64,000 nt of DNA from RGIG8124 sp045130665 (lineage in GTDB: Bacteria > Bacillota > Clostridia > Christensenellales > CAG-917), in assembly GCA_045130665.1 (NCBI GenBank), contig JBGUQC010000004.1, positions 648,625-712,624 on the forward strand, written 5' to 3'. Of this stretch, positions 18,302 through 27,224 are shown piece by piece. Positions within the stretch are counted from its first letter, which is position 1, and each line of letters opens with the position of its first letter. Both the position numbers and the translations under genes were made by a program. The notes under the pieces were generated by a model. It was given only the letters and a program-made list of their open reading frames with translations. It did no database searches and was not told the origin of the DNA.

Positions 18302-19981
18302 TTACGTCTCCTTGTAATATACTTTTATTCGTAAGAAATAGAAGTAAATTTTTATAACCATATACACAAATGCAACAGCAATAATTTTATACCAAGCTGT
18401 TCTAGAATTTTCCATTGCAAGGAACATCCAAAATCCTGCAAATACCAATGATAAAACGAATGTCATTATAATTGATTTGTTTTCATTTGGATTATTGGCT
18501 TGCGAAGCAAATGTAGCATATTGTTGAGCTTGTGAATTCATAATGTCATATTGTGCACTTCCAAATAAATGTGCCACAAATAAGAAGAATATGATAAATG
18601 TAAATAATGTGTATTCCCCTGCACTTACTGCGTGATAGAACGAATAAACAACAGTACTTGTTATTAATCCAATAATACCAATCACTAAATTAACTGTAAG
18701 TTTTGCAAATAACAATTTACCATAATTTGATGGTTGTAATTTATTTAGATATGCTGATGATCCATCCTTACTATATGCACTTGCCATACGAATATTAGCA
18801 GATAGCATAAATAGCAACACAATAAACATATTAAAGCAAACTGTCAATTGTGTTCCCAAGAACTTGGTATTCATTGCATTATACAAACTATTTAATAATG
18901 CTACAGCAAGTGGCATAACTATTAACAATTCGACAACCAGTGTCGTAATAGTGTTATCTCTTAGTGCAAGTACCCATTCTTTTTTAGTAACAGCAAGGAA
19001 TGGTGAAAGTTTCTTTTCCTTTCTTATCTTTGCATTCATGTTCTTTTTATATTCAAATGGTTTGGATGCCATATCATAGAATAATGGTTTAGATAAAACA
19101 AAGCACAATACTCCCAATAATCCAATTGAACCAAATAATCCAAGAAGAATAAATATCGTACTTACGCTAAACATATTGGTTGCCATATATTTACCAACCA
19201 TTAATTCAACCAACCATTTAAATGGCAACATGATATTTTGGAAATCACTTAAGAAACCTTTAATTTGGAAGAATGTTGTTCCCCATGTTTCTTTAAAGTT
19301 AATATCTGGTGGAATAATAGAAATTAAATATGCTGCAAGAGCTATAATACCAGCAACTCCGATAATAACCAATGCATACATTACAAACTTGACTTTCTTT
19401 AGGGCTTGATAAATATACATAGCTGGAATCGAAATCAAAGCACCTAAAAGTACTGGTAATGTAACAATAAACAAGAACATTATTATCATCCAAAGATAAT
19501 AATAAATTGGCATATTAACATTTATTCCATATCCTATAAACAATGGAATTAAGAATAAAGCGTTTTTCTTAAGTTCATTAACATAGTGCACTAATAATTT
19601 AGACGTAAAGACAATCGATGGTGTTGTTGGAAGTGTTAGTAGTACAAAATTATCTCTTGAGAAATATAAAGACTTTACAAGACTAATGGTTGTAAATATT
19701 AGAGACAATAAGAACATTAAAGTAAAAATCACAACCAATACTGAGGTTGGGAATTTACCACTTAAATCAAATATTTTTAATCTCATTGCTATGTTGATAA
19801 GGAAATAACATGCAACAACTACAAGTGCAAACCCAATTAAGAAGAATGATAATGATAATAACGACTTCTTTGGATGAGCCTTAAAAGAGAAATTCATTTT
19901 CTCTTTCAATTGCATTATTGTCAAATTCATCAACGATGAGAATGATTTTTTTATAGATGTTTTGATTTGTTCTTTTTCCAT
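18302..19981 (-). CDS. ABC-2-like multi-pass membrane protein, partner of the ABC ATPase
   Basis: This 559-residue protein has about 12 hydrophobic segments and a positively charged cytosolic N-terminus. Charged loops (KEKKLSPFLAVTKKEWVLALRD) precede a second block of helices. This is the layout of large ABC-2-type permeases annotated in Clostridia as putative ABC exporters. The gene starts 3 bases after the YwaF-ABC fusion gene, so it very likely forms the transport channel driven by that ATPase. The substrate is unknown; the operon's lipoprotein and anchored protein suggest a function at the cell surface. Confidence 0.75.
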   Translation of the reverse strand: MEKEQIKTSIKKSFSSLMNLTIMQLKEKMNFSFKAHPKKSLLSLSFFLIGFALVVVACYFLINIAMRLKIFDLSGKFPTSVLVVIFTLMFLLSLIFTTISLVKSLYFSRDNFVLLTLPTTPSIVFTSKLLVHYVNELKKNALFLIPLFIGYGINVNMPIYYYLWMIIMFLFIVTLPVLLGALISIPAMYIYQALKKVKFVMYALVIIGVAGIIALAAYLISIIPPDINFKETWGTTFFQIKGFLSDFQNIMLPFKWLVELMVGKYMATNMFSVSTIFILLGLFGSIGLLGVLCFVLSKPLFYDMASKPFEYKKNMNAKIRKEKKLSPFLAVTKKEWVLALRDNTITTLVVELLIVMPLAVALLNSLYNAMNTKFLGTQLTVCFNMFIVLLFMLSANIRMASAYSKDGSSAYLNKLQPSNYGKLLFAKLTVNLVIGIIGLITSTVVYSFYHAVSAGEYTLFTFIIFFLFVAHLFGSAQYDIMNSQAQQYATFASQANNPNENKSIIMTFVLSLVFAGFWMFLAMENSRTAWYKIIAVAFVYMVIKIYFYFLRIKVYYKET

Positions 19982-19984
19982 CTT

Positions 19985-22390
19985 TTATTCTTTTTCTTTT
20001 TGATCATCATCTGTGTCAACGTTTTGAAGTTGATCACTTTCATTGTTCTCAGTAACACCTACCATCTCAGATTCATCTTTTACTGAATCTTCTTCGACGA
20101 TTTCGCCTTTGGCTTTCTTTTTATTTTTTCTATGCTCTTTTTTTGCTTCCATGAAAGATACATCCACTTCCCTTTCGACTGTAGAACTCTCAATAGTTGT
20201 TCTATAGAATTCTTCAAGAGGTGTTCCACTTTCTTCTATTTCTTTAACATCTGCTGTACATATAATATGTCCATTTTTGATGATTGCAATCTTGTCACAA
20301 ATCTTTTCTACAACATCAATAATGTGTGATGAGAAGAAAACGATATTACCTGCTGCAGCATGTTGTTTCATTGTTTCCTTTACTTGGAAGATACTATCTG
20401 GATCCAAACCTGTTAAAGGTTCATCAAGAATCCATACTTTTGGATTGTGAACTAATGCAGACATAATGGTTATTTTTTGTTTCATACCATGAGAGTAAGT
20501 CTTAATAGGATTTTCAAATGAACCATGAAGTTGGAATCTTTCTACAAACTCATCAATTCTCTTATTTCTTTCTTCAATATCTACGCCATAAAGGTTAGCA
20601 ATATAGTTGATATATTCTCTACCAGATAAATTCTCATATAAGGCGTAATGATCTGGAACAAAACCAATTTGTAATTTTGCTTGTACAGATTGTTTTTCGA
20701 CATCAAAACCACACACTTCAATAGTTCCTGATGTAATTGTTTGTATTCCTACAACACTCTTAATAATTGTGGACTTACCTGCACCATTTGGTCCAAGGAA
20801 TCCAAAAATTTGTCCGCCATCTATTTCAAGATTTGCATCTTTAACGGCATAAACATTACTTGTGGAATACTTTTTACTAAAATTATTTAATATTAGTTTA
20901 TTTACTCCTGCTTCGTTCATAGGTTCGTTTTTATTCCTTCCTTTTAAACTTTCTTCCAAAATCTGCATGTCTGATTTATATTTTTTATTACGTTTAAATA
21001 CATCTGCAATATTATCTTCTATTTGGAACATAACCAAATAGACATACCACATTAAGAAACTAACACCAACATATACGCTAAAGAATATTGCTTGATATGC
21101 TGGATAGAACACCATCGGTGTTCCCCATTTTGTAGGAATTTCTATTGTGATTAATCTTAATTCTTTTGCTCCAGCGCCAAACTTACTTGCAATAAAGTCA
21201 CTATTTATAAAGAAGAAGTCTGTTGGATTCAATGGTGTTTTTGACGTGAAATATGCATTAACAATCAATACTAATGCAAAGTATCCCGCAAATCCCGCAA
21301 TTGAATATCCCATTTCCTTCATTTTTGGTCTATCATAAAGATGGAATACCATTATCAAAATTGGCATAAAGAATGCATCATAATGGTTAATCCAGAATCT
21401 AACGTTACCATAAGTAAATAGGAACTCATCACTTCCAAGGTTTGGCAATAAAATAGCCATTAATGCACCAAATACATTGATAAAGAATGTAAAGTAATAG
21501 AAATGCTTAACTTTAAATATCAAGCAAATAGGCACCATATAAACAGCTAAGTTACATAAATGGAATGGATATGATCTTAAATTTATTAAATCCGGGAATT
21601 CATAGCTCGCACTATACGAAATACAAATTGCTAGACTCATAAATAACAAAACATAGCGCTTATGTTCATAATCTTTGTCATAGAACATAAAGGCCATAAT
21701 AATAGGAACTATAAATGCACCATATATAATCATTCTATGAGCAAAGTTAAAATCTTCAACAATAAAGTGTCCTGGACCTTTGCCAAATAATACTTGGAAT
21801 GTAAACATTGGTATGGCCACTAGGAACATTCCTAATAAACAAGCGAAATATATTCCTGCACCCTTCCATGAGAAGAATGTTCTATATTCTTTCATCCAAA
21901 CTGCACAACAAAGTGTTAATGCAAGAGCAACTTCTAGAGCAAAGAATATACCGCCCATATGGAATGTGTTTAAAGCTTCTGCAGTAAATGATGCTTGTAT
22001 TTGCATATTTATTGTTGCGAAGTTGATTAAATATATAGGAGTTGCAGCAAACTTTACCAAATGCTTTAAAATAATAATATGATTTTTAAAGAATGGATAT
22101 GTTTGTAATAAAACAATGGACATACATGTAAGCCAGAACATAAACAATGTAAACACTGTTTGTGTTTGACCATATATACCAAATGGCGAGAATATATTTA
22201 TTCCGATTGTCTTCTTAATAGCAATTGTGTCACTTAAATATCTACATACAAACATGAGTGTAAATAAAAGTGCCAATCCTTTTAATATCCATGACTTTGC
22301 TTTCTCATTCTTAACAAACTTATCTAGCACGATATACAATCCGATAAAGAAGACTGTAGCACATGCAGCTATAATGTAATAATATGGCAT
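19985..22390 (-). CDS. Fusion of a YwaF-like (TIGR02206) membrane domain and an ABC transporter ATPase
   Basis: The 801-residue protein has two parts. Residues 1 to about 470 form 12 or so membrane helices resembling the YwaF/TIGR02206 family, with RSYPFHLCNLAVYMVPI, FINVFGALMAILLPNLG and FWINHYDAFFMPI. Residues about 500-740 are an ABC ATPase: Walker A GFLGPNGAGKSTIIKS, a signature YSHGMKQK in place of LSGGQ, Walker B VWILDEPLTGLDP and switch SSHIID. A charged acidic and basic tail follows. The frame opens at 22426, but the ATG at 22390 has AAGGAGGA at ideal spacing. It is followed after 3 bases by its permease. ATPases of this type are usually separate; the fusion is unusual. Confidence 0.8.
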   Translation of the reverse strand: MPYYYIIAACATVFFIGLYIVLDKFVKNEKAKSWILKGLALLFTLMFVCRYLSDTIAIKKTIGINIFSPFGIYGQTQTVFTLFMFWLTCMSIVLLQTYPFFKNHIIILKHLVKFAATPIYLINFATINMQIQASFTAEALNTFHMGGIFFALEVALALTLCCAVWMKEYRTFFSWKGAGIYFACLLGMFLVAIPMFTFQVLFGKGPGHFIVEDFNFAHRMIIYGAFIVPIIMAFMFYDKDYEHKRYVLLFMSLAICISYSASYEFPDLINLRSYPFHLCNLAVYMVPICLIFKVKHFYYFTFFINVFGALMAILLPNLGSDEFLFTYGNVRFWINHYDAFFMPILIMVFHLYDRPKMKEMGYSIAGFAGYFALVLIVNAYFTSKTPLNPTDFFFINSDFIASKFGAGAKELRLITIEIPTKWGTPMVFYPAYQAIFFSVYVGVSFLMWYVYLVMFQIEDNIADVFKRNKKYKSDMQILEESLKGRNKNEPMNEAGVNKLILNNFSKKYSTSNVYAVKDANLEIDGGQIFGFLGPNGAGKSTIIKSVVGIQTITSGTIEVCGFDVEKQSVQAKLQIGFVPDHYALYENLSGREYINYIANLYGVDIEERNKRIDEFVERFQLHGSFENPIKTYSHGMKQKITIMSALVHNPKVWILDEPLTGLDPDSIFQVKETMKQHAAAGNIVFFSSHIIDVVEKICDKIAIIKNGHIICTADVKEIEESGTPLEEFYRTTIESSTVEREVDVSFMEAKKEHRKNKKKAKGEIVEEDSVKDESEMVGVTENNESDQLQNVDTDDDQKEKE

Positions 22391-22391
22391 G

Positions 22392-22532
22392 TTATATATC
22401 CTCCTTATCTTTTGAAGACATAGCAAAAGAACAGAATGTATTTTCTGTGTTTATCTTGTTACTATTTAGTTCTTCTTTGATTGTGTTGAACAACCTGTTT
22501 GTTGTTCTAACGTGTAAATTTGCTTCACTCAT
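22392..22532 (-). CDS. Possible small protein (46 residues) at the head of the ABC operon
   Basis: An ATG at 22532 opens a 46-residue frame (MSEANLHVRTTNRLFNTIKE at its start) that ends one base before the ABC fusion ATG (TAACATG). Its first half faintly resembles the ribbon-helix-helix start of RelB/DinJ-type regulators (NLHVRT, then an amphipathic helix). No good Shine-Dalgarno sequence precedes it, and its upstream region is the terminator of another gene. It may be a small regulator, a leader peptide or a chance frame. Confidence 0.35.
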   Translation of the reverse strand: MSEANLHVRTTNRLFNTIKEELNSNKINTENTFCSFAMSSKDKEDI

Positions 22533-22544
22533 TTTTTTCTATAT

Positions 22545-22585
22545 AAAAAAATCTCCTATTTTAATTTTTAATTAAAAATGGAGAA
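22545..22585 (-). terminator. Terminator of the 155-residue membrane protein gene
   Basis: On the minus strand, TCTCC (after TTT) and GGAGA flank an inner ATTTTTAATTAAAAAT palindrome, followed by seven T. It begins directly after the gene's stop codon. Confidence 0.8.
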
Positions 22586-22588
22586 ATT

Positions 22589-23056
22589 CTATATATTTAA
22601 ACGAGTTACACCTGTAAAATTATCAAATATAATATTTGTTGAATCTTGATATGAATCAAAACTATATTGAATGTTTTCTGAATTTGAGTCCTTTCTTGCA
22701 ATTCTTATTAACAATAAGAAACTCATTGCAATAACAATAGTAAATACAAATGAGGATGTAAATGTTAATGTAGAAAGAACACCAAGTGCATTAACAATAG
22801 CTGCGTTTGGTCCAACCATTTGAATTAGCATCTCTTTTGGTATTGCTCTTTCAAGAGTTAAAACACTTCCTACTGAACTTACTGAATTGCCTTCAGATAA
22901 AATGACTAACATAAATACGAAGGAGATTGGTGAAATGATACCAACAATAGATAAAAGCCATCTATTCTTAATGGTTTTTCTACTGCATAAAACTATCGCT
23001 GTTAATACAACTATTACTGCGATAACTAGTGTGCAGATCAAAAATGTTGATACCAT
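22589..23056 (-). CDS. Hypothetical membrane protein (three to four helices)
   Basis: With the ATG at 23056 the product has 155 residues. Three clear membrane segments are visible: residues 3-24 (TFLICTLVIAVIVVLTAIVL), about 34-54 and about 105-130 (TFTSSFVFTIVIAMSFLLLI), with an acidic, polar tail. The frame extends further upstream to 23119, but AAGGAG before 23056 and the membrane-type N-terminus favour the shorter form. I do not recognise the family. Before the mobile element arrived this gene lay directly downstream of rlmD, whose displaced tail ends at 23199. Confidence 0.6.
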   Translation of the reverse strand: MVSTFLICTLVIAVIVVLTAIVLCSRKTIKNRWLLSIVGIISPISFVFMLVILSEGNSVSSVGSVLTLERAIPKEMLIQMVGPNAAIVNALGVLSTLTFTSSFVFTIVIAMSFLLLIRIARKDSNSENIQYSFDSYQDSTNIIFDNFTGVTRLNI

Positions 23057-23130
23057 ATATTGTGTTTTCTCCTTATTCAAGTTTGTGTAATTATATCTTA
23101 TATATAATATACGTGTCAAACTAATTTACA

Positions 23131-23168
23131 CATTCTATGAATATATCACTTTATTAGAATGTTTTTTT
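23131..23168 (+). repeat. Inverted repeat with T run next to the left end of the element
   Basis: CATTCTA (23131-23137) and TAGAATG (23155-23161) are inverted copies 17 bases apart, followed on the plus strand by seven T (23162-23168). It has the form of a weak plus-strand terminator, but no plus-strand gene enters it. It lies in host sequence between attL and the membrane protein gene. Confidence 0.35.
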
Positions 23169-23198
23169 GTGGATAATTGACCAAAAAGTATCTACAAA

Positions 23199-24872
23199 TT
23201 ATTTTCTATTTAATACAACAACTGTCTCAAAGCTCGAATCTTTTTCCCACAACACTTTGTTCACCTCTTCATTGTTTACATAGACGGGGAAATTGAACTC
23301 GATGGACTTCAATGGTATCTTTGCTTCCTCGTCATTTGGATAGATTTGAACCTCTTTTATGAGATATGACACCAAATCCCGTCGTTCTTCCTCTGTCATT
23401 ATATCATAGAATGCTCCGAAAGTCTTTAACATTTCATAGATATTTTCCACCGTCACCCGTTCTTTTTCGATAGACTCCTTACGCAAATTGGCATCGTCAA
23501 GACAAGATTCGATTTCACTGATTGTATCATACAATGAATCAAGCCGTTTCGTCATATCTGCGATCTTTCTTTCGCGATGAGTTGCGTCCATCGGCATCGT
23601 GTCGATTTCGTGTTCCAACCGAGTTTTGTTAGCAATCACCTCTTTCAGCTTTTTCTCGTAATTGGCAATCTCAGTATCAATCTGCGTAGTGTCAATCTCC
23701 TGCGATATTCTGCGTTGCACTTCTTTTGCAAAAGTCTCGTTTGCAACAAGCAATTTGATTGCCTCGATAACCAGCGGCTCGATATCTGTCTTGCGGAGTT
23801 TGGCTTTATAATCGCACATCTTGCCGCGCTTCCCTCCGCTATGTCCGCAATAGTAATAGTAAACGTCTTTGTATGTCCCATCCCGATTCGTCCACTCGTG
23901 TCGATTACAATACATAATGCCGCCACATTTCGGACAGCGCAGTATTCCCGTTAAAAGATGGGAGCGTTCGCGCCCTTGCTTACACTCCCACTTTACTCCG
24001 GTAGCTATTCGTTTTTCACGAGCCTTGTTCCACATCTCTTCGCTGACGATCCCTTCGTGTTTGCCGTCACTCAAGATATAATCGTCGGTTTCAACTCTTC
24101 TGTATTCGGCTTTCGTGCCTTTCACTTTTTCTTTTGTCCGTCGTCCGAAGGCAATTTTTCCGCAATAAACCGGATTGTCCAAAATGATCTTAATGAAATG
24201 CCCCGACCAGTCTTCTATCGAGTGCCTTTGATGCGGTCTCTTTTTAAAACCTTGCAAGTTCAGATATTTGGCTATTCCGCCGTAACCCGCTTTTGTATTT
24301 ACAAAGCGGTCGTAAATCAAACGGACGATTTCCGCCTCTTTTTCGTCTATTACAAGTTCGTTATTGACAAGTTGGTAACCGAACGGCGGCGGACCGCCGT
24401 TCCATTTACCTTGTCTTGCTTTTTCTTTACGTCCGTTCATCGTCTGTTCGAGAATATTCTCTCTTTCGATTTCAGCCACAGCCGAAAGAATCGAAATTAG
24501 CAATTTACCGCTCGTTTGAGATGAATCGATTCCTTCTTCTACGCATATCAGTTCTACGCCATACGACTGTATCAATTCCAAAGAGTTCAGAATATCAGCG
24601 GCGTTTCTGCCAAATCGAGACAGTTTATAAACGATGACGTAATCAACGCCCAATCCGTTTTTAATATCGTTCAGCATCCTTTTGAATTCCGGACGCCCTT
24701 CGATAGATTTACCGGATTTTCCTGCGTCTTCATATGCACCGACGTGTACCATTTCTTCCCGTTCGGCGTATCTCGTAATGCAATTGGCTTGTCCTTCCAA
24801 ACTGTATCCATCTACCTGCATTTCGGTACTTACACGAAGATACATTACATACTTCTTGCCTTCTCTTCTCAT
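23199..24872 (-). CDS. Large serine recombinase (integrase of the mobile element)
   Basis: This 557-residue recombinase integrates and excises the element. The N-terminal resolvase domain has the catalytic Ser in YLRVSTEMQ (Ser15), then YKLSRFGRNAADILN and GKLLISILSAVAEIERE. A Recombinase domain (about 165-260) with GGPPPFGYQL comes next. A zinc ribbon starts with RCPKCGG and ends with YYYCGHSGG..MC, and a coiled coil (about 395-470) and C-terminal tail follow. The last residues, ETVVVLNRK, match the expected end of RlmD, so the 3' end of this gene is made of host rlmD codons across attL. The start overlaps a small upstream ORF (ATGA). Confidence 0.96.
   Translation of the reverse strand: MRREGKKYVMYLRVSTEMQVDGYSLEGQANCITRYAEREEMVHVGAYEDAGKSGKSIEGRPEFKRMLNDIKNGLGVDYVIVYKLSRFGRNAADILNSLELIQSYGVELICVEEGIDSSQTSGKLLISILSAVAEIERENILEQTMNGRKEKARQGKWNGGPPPFGYQLVNNELVIDEKEAEIVRLIYDRFVNTKAGYGGIAKYLNLQGFKKRPHQRHSIEDWSGHFIKIILDNPVYCGKIAFGRRTKEKVKGTKAEYRRVETDDYILSDGKHEGIVSEEMWNKAREKRIATGVKWECKQGRERSHLLTGILRCPKCGGIMYCNRHEWTNRDGTYKDVYYYYCGHSGGKRGKMCDYKAKLRKTDIEPLVIEAIKLLVANETFAKEVQRRISQEIDTTQIDTEIANYEKKLKEVIANKTRLEHEIDTMPMDATHRERKIADMTKRLDSLYDTISEIESCLDDANLRKESIEKERVTVENIYEMLKTFGAFYDIMTEEERRDLVSYLIKEVQIYPNDEEAKIPLKSIEFNFPVYVNNEEVNKVLWEKDSSFETVVVLNRK
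23217..23231 (-). repeat. attL: left attachment site inside the recombinase 3' end
   Basis: Read on the minus strand, codons TTT-GAG-ACA-GTT-GTT align with GTT-GAA-ACG-CTG-GTT at attR, sharing TTGA, AC and GTT. Codons from here to the stop (V-V-V-L-N-R-K) are AT-rich and look like the native rlmD end. Serine integrases need only a two-base shared core, so the exact crossover cannot be fixed by eye. Confidence 0.7.
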
Positions 24873-25015
24873 TCTTCCTCCTTGCGACTATCCGCACCTT
24901 GCATTACTTGTTTTCCATACTTTGAAACAATCCCTGCCAAAAACTGATAAAACGCATTTTCATATTCTTTTTGAATTTCTAATTCTGTCTTGTTCCCTTC
25001 CTGTTTTGTATCCAA
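24869..25015 (-). CDS. Small protein (48 residues) coupled to the recombinase gene
   Basis: A frame starting at TTG (25015) encodes 48 residues, beginning with LDTKQEGNKTELEIQKEYEN and ending with SRKEEE. It stops in an ATGA overlap with the recombinase start, the usual sign of translational coupling. AAGGA lies close before the TTG. The composition is charged and helical with FYQFLAGIVSKYG in the middle. The family is not recognised. A recombination directionality factor or accessory protein is one possibility given its position, but this is speculation. Confidence 0.55.
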   Translation of the reverse strand: MDTKQEGNKTELEIQKEYENAFYQFLAGIVSKYGKQVMQGADSRKEEE

Positions 25016-25044
25016 TATCCTTATTCGGACTTACTGCGAAACAC

Positions 25045-25089
25045 TTATTTCGCGTCCTTATTGCTTTGAATACTATGTTCTCTCTTCAT
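25045..25089 (-). CDS. Possible 14-residue peptide gene
   Basis: An ATG at 25089 with an excellent AAGGAGG sequence eight bases upstream opens a 14-codon frame (MKREHSIQSNKDAK). It may be a leader peptide that couples translation from the 98-residue protein gene to the recombinase. Its short length makes function uncertain. Confidence 0.35.
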   Translation of the reverse strand: MKREHSIQSNKDAK

Positions 25090-25117
25090 TGCTTTTCCTC
25101 CTTATTTTGAAAAGATT

Positions 25118-25414
25118 TTAAGTATTCGGTTTTTTCTTTTCGACATCCTCTAAACCGACAAAGTCTGTTTTTGCGGATTGTTTCTTATTCTTCGCGTCTG
25201 CGCCTGCCGCCATTTCTTTTAACTTCTCATATCCTGCGACAATCAACTGTACTTTGGTAAATCCGCTCGTTTTCAAGAAAGCGTTGATTTCTTCAAAAAG
25301 CGACCTCGGTATCATCGTTCCGAAATTTCCGCTCGTCTGCTTTCTCTTTTCTTTGTTTACTTCTTCGTACTTCCGTCTTGCCGTTCTCTGCGGTGTGTTC
25401 TCTTTCTTTTCCAT
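25118..25414 (-). CDS. Mobilization accessory protein, probable DNA-binding (RHH-like)
   Basis: The 98-residue basic protein has a conserved-looking core FGTMIPRSLFEEINAFLKTS followed by FTKVQLIVAGYEKLKE. This is typical of small proteins found beside recombinases and relaxases in Clostridial integrative elements. A strand-helix-helix arrangement suggests ribbon-helix-helix DNA binding. The N- and C-terminal thirds are charged and low in complexity. AAAGGAG is well placed before the ATG. It probably helps the relaxase or recombinase bind DNA, which is inferred from family and position. Confidence 0.65.
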   Translation of the reverse strand: MEKKENTPQRTARRKYEEVNKEKRKQTSGNFGTMIPRSLFEEINAFLKTSGFTKVQLIVAGYEKLKEMAAGADAKNKKQSAKTDFVGLEDVEKKKPNT

Positions 25415-25428
25415 CGGTCAATTCTCCT

Positions 25429-25791
25429 TTATTTAACGTATACAATCTCGTTTAAGATCTCTTCTTCGATAATCCGTCTTTTCTCTTCCTCTACCTGCAA
25501 ATCGTGCAGGAAGTTACCGTTCCTTTTATACTTCTCTTCTTGGGACAATTTTTCATACATTGCAGTCCACATTCTGTCTGCCGCGGCGTCTACACCATGT
25601 AAGTATTCCGGTAAATCAACTATCGACCAATATTTTGCAACGTTATGTTCTTCGAGATACTTCTTCGCAAGCGTTCCGTACTTCCCGTAAACGTGCTTAA
25701 CCGGCTTGACAAGTCTTTGATATACCTGTATTTCTTCCACAGTCAAACCCATTCCGGCTTCGGCTTTTCTCATAATTTCTTGTTCGTTCAT
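25429..25791 (-). CDS. TnpV-like transposon-encoded protein
   Basis: The 120-residue protein resembles TnpV proteins of Clostridial transposons: a central YGKYGTLAKKYLEEHNVAKY block, an acidic helical second half with a LHDLQVEEEKRRI stretch, and an ending in EEEILNEIVYVK. The frame opens at 25854, but the ATG at 25791 has GGGAGGT five bases upstream and gives a family-like N-terminus. The molecular role of TnpV is not established; it is a marker of mobile elements. Confidence 0.65.
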   Translation of the reverse strand: MNEQEIMRKAEAGMGLTVEEIQVYQRLVKPVKHVYGKYGTLAKKYLEEHNVAKYWSIVDLPEYLHGVDAAADRMWTAMYEKLSQEEKYKRNGNFLHDLQVEEEKRRIIEEEILNEIVYVK

Positions 25792-25877
25792 CGTCAACCT
25801 CCCATAAATGTTTAGTCGTATCAATACGATACAGTATATCTCTCGCTTTGTCAAGCTCTTTTTTCAACTTTCTTCAG

Positions 25878-27224
25878 CTATTTCGTCCAATTATACTTGG
25901 TGTTCGGTTTTACTTCCTCATTTGCTTTTACCTCCTCTTGTTTTCTCTTTTCTTCGATTTCCTGTTCGATCTCCTTTAATCGGTTATGACACGCGCTCGT
26001 GTGCGGATTGAATAGGTCGAACACCGAGGCGAATAGCCCATCGGTGATTCCTCGTATCTTCCGCGCCGAGATGGTCAAGTTGCGTTTTAACGCCTTGTCG
26101 TTGGTCTTGTACTGCCGTTTCGGGTTTCTTTGATATGTTTCCCTTTGAATGTCCCTGACGTGGCGGAGAACGATGTTCCCGAGTCTTCTTCTGTAATCCC
26201 ATTCGACCGCTTCTATCGTGTGTAGCGTTTTCAGTCCGTCGCCCAACTCGGTAAAGCCTTCCATATTCTGAACACAGTGAAGTTCGCCATCAGCTTGATT
26301 CTTATACCATCCGCCCATCTTGTCCTGTAGCTTTTCTTTCGTGGCTCGTAGTTCCTTTTTGAAAGCGTCGTCGGCGCGTTGCGCTTCGGAATCCATATCA
26401 ATGAGATAATCGGCGATCATATCAATAAGCGGTCGGTGCGGCTTCATCTCTTTGCTCGCATACCATAACGGTTTGTCCCGTGGCAGTTCGTCGGCGAGTT
26501 CCTTCATCCACTTGCGAACGACGTCGTTGACGTGCGCCCGTCCGTATTCTTCGTTCTTTTGAAGAGCGTCGATCACGGCGTCCCTGCGCTTGTCCAACTC
26601 ATCGTCGATGGTGTAGGCGTTCAGCCGTTCCGTCATCTTCTCGATGGCGTCCATCTGTATTTTACCTTTCTTGCGGTAGGTGTAGCCGGCGGCGCGTTTG
26701 TTCTTCACTTTCGGCTCTTTCTCAAAGAACAGGTAGTGGATATGTAGGTGAGTCACTTTGTCCAAGTGCAAGGCGCACATCAAGTCCATATTGTCGGGAT
26801 CGAAGCCGGCGTCCTTGAAGAATTGATTGAACGTCTTTTTGACAAGCGCGATACACTTTTCGGGCGTGTCGATGAGGCGAGAGTCTTCCTCGTTAAAGGA
26901 GATAAACCCGTGCCACAAGTTCTTTTCGCCTTCTCTCGCACGTTTCTTGATTTCCTTGACCTCTTCCTTTGACAGCATACCGTTCTGATTGAACACGCCC
27001 GTGCTCTTTTGCAGATATTCGAGCATCGTGAACTTCGTCGCTTCTTCGCCATATATCTTTCCTTCCGTGGTCATATACTTGTAGATATTGTTCTCGCCCG
27101 ACATATCGTAGAAGGCGCGATTCTTGGCGTGTTTCTCTATCTCTTCTTGCGTTGCGTTCTTCGGCAACCGATACGGCGTGTACAATATATCAAAGATAAC
27201 CGGTGATTTGTTTTGTTCTATAAT
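25878..27224 (-). CDS. MobP2/MobL-type relaxase, probably with a rare start codon
   Basis: This relaxase nicks oriT and pilots the DNA strand during transfer. The metal-binding histidine motif is clear as LHLDKVTHLHIHYLFFE (HxDxxxHxHxH). Upstream lies an active-site region with FYDMSGENNIYKYM, whose Tyr residues may attack DNA. The C-terminal half is helical and basic. A TTG at 27185 would give 435 residues, but has no ribosome site. The frame stays open to an AAAGGAGG ending at 27230, where the only codons at proper distance are ATT (27224) or ATA (27221). Residues before the TTG (NKSPVIFDI) look like part of the domain, so a rare start is likely. Confidence 0.82.
   Translation of the reverse strand: MIEQNKSPVIFDILYTPYRLPKNATQEEIEKHAKNRAFYDMSGENNIYKYMTTEGKIYGEEATKFTMLEYLQKSTGVFNQNGMLSKEEVKEIKKRAREGEKNLWHGFISFNEEDSRLIDTPEKCIALVKKTFNQFFKDAGFDPDNMDLMCALHLDKVTHLHIHYLFFEKEPKVKNKRAAGYTYRKKGKIQMDAIEKMTERLNAYTIDDELDKRRDAVIDALQKNEEYGRAHVNDVVRKWMKELADELPRDKPLWYASKEMKPHRPLIDMIADYLIDMDSEAQRADDAFKKELRATKEKLQDKMGGWYKNQADGELHCVQNMEGFTELGDGLKTLHTIEAVEWDYRRRLGNIVLRHVRDIQRETYQRNPKRQYKTNDKALKRNLTISARKIRGITDGLFASVFDLFNPHTSACHNRLKEIEQEIEEKRKQEEVKANEEVKPNTKYNWTK

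Noticed and set aside
23645..23926. A second, 93-codon minus-strand frame inside the recombinase gene
   Set aside because: It overlaps the coiled-coil and zinc-ribbon codons of the recombinase in another frame and has no family motif.
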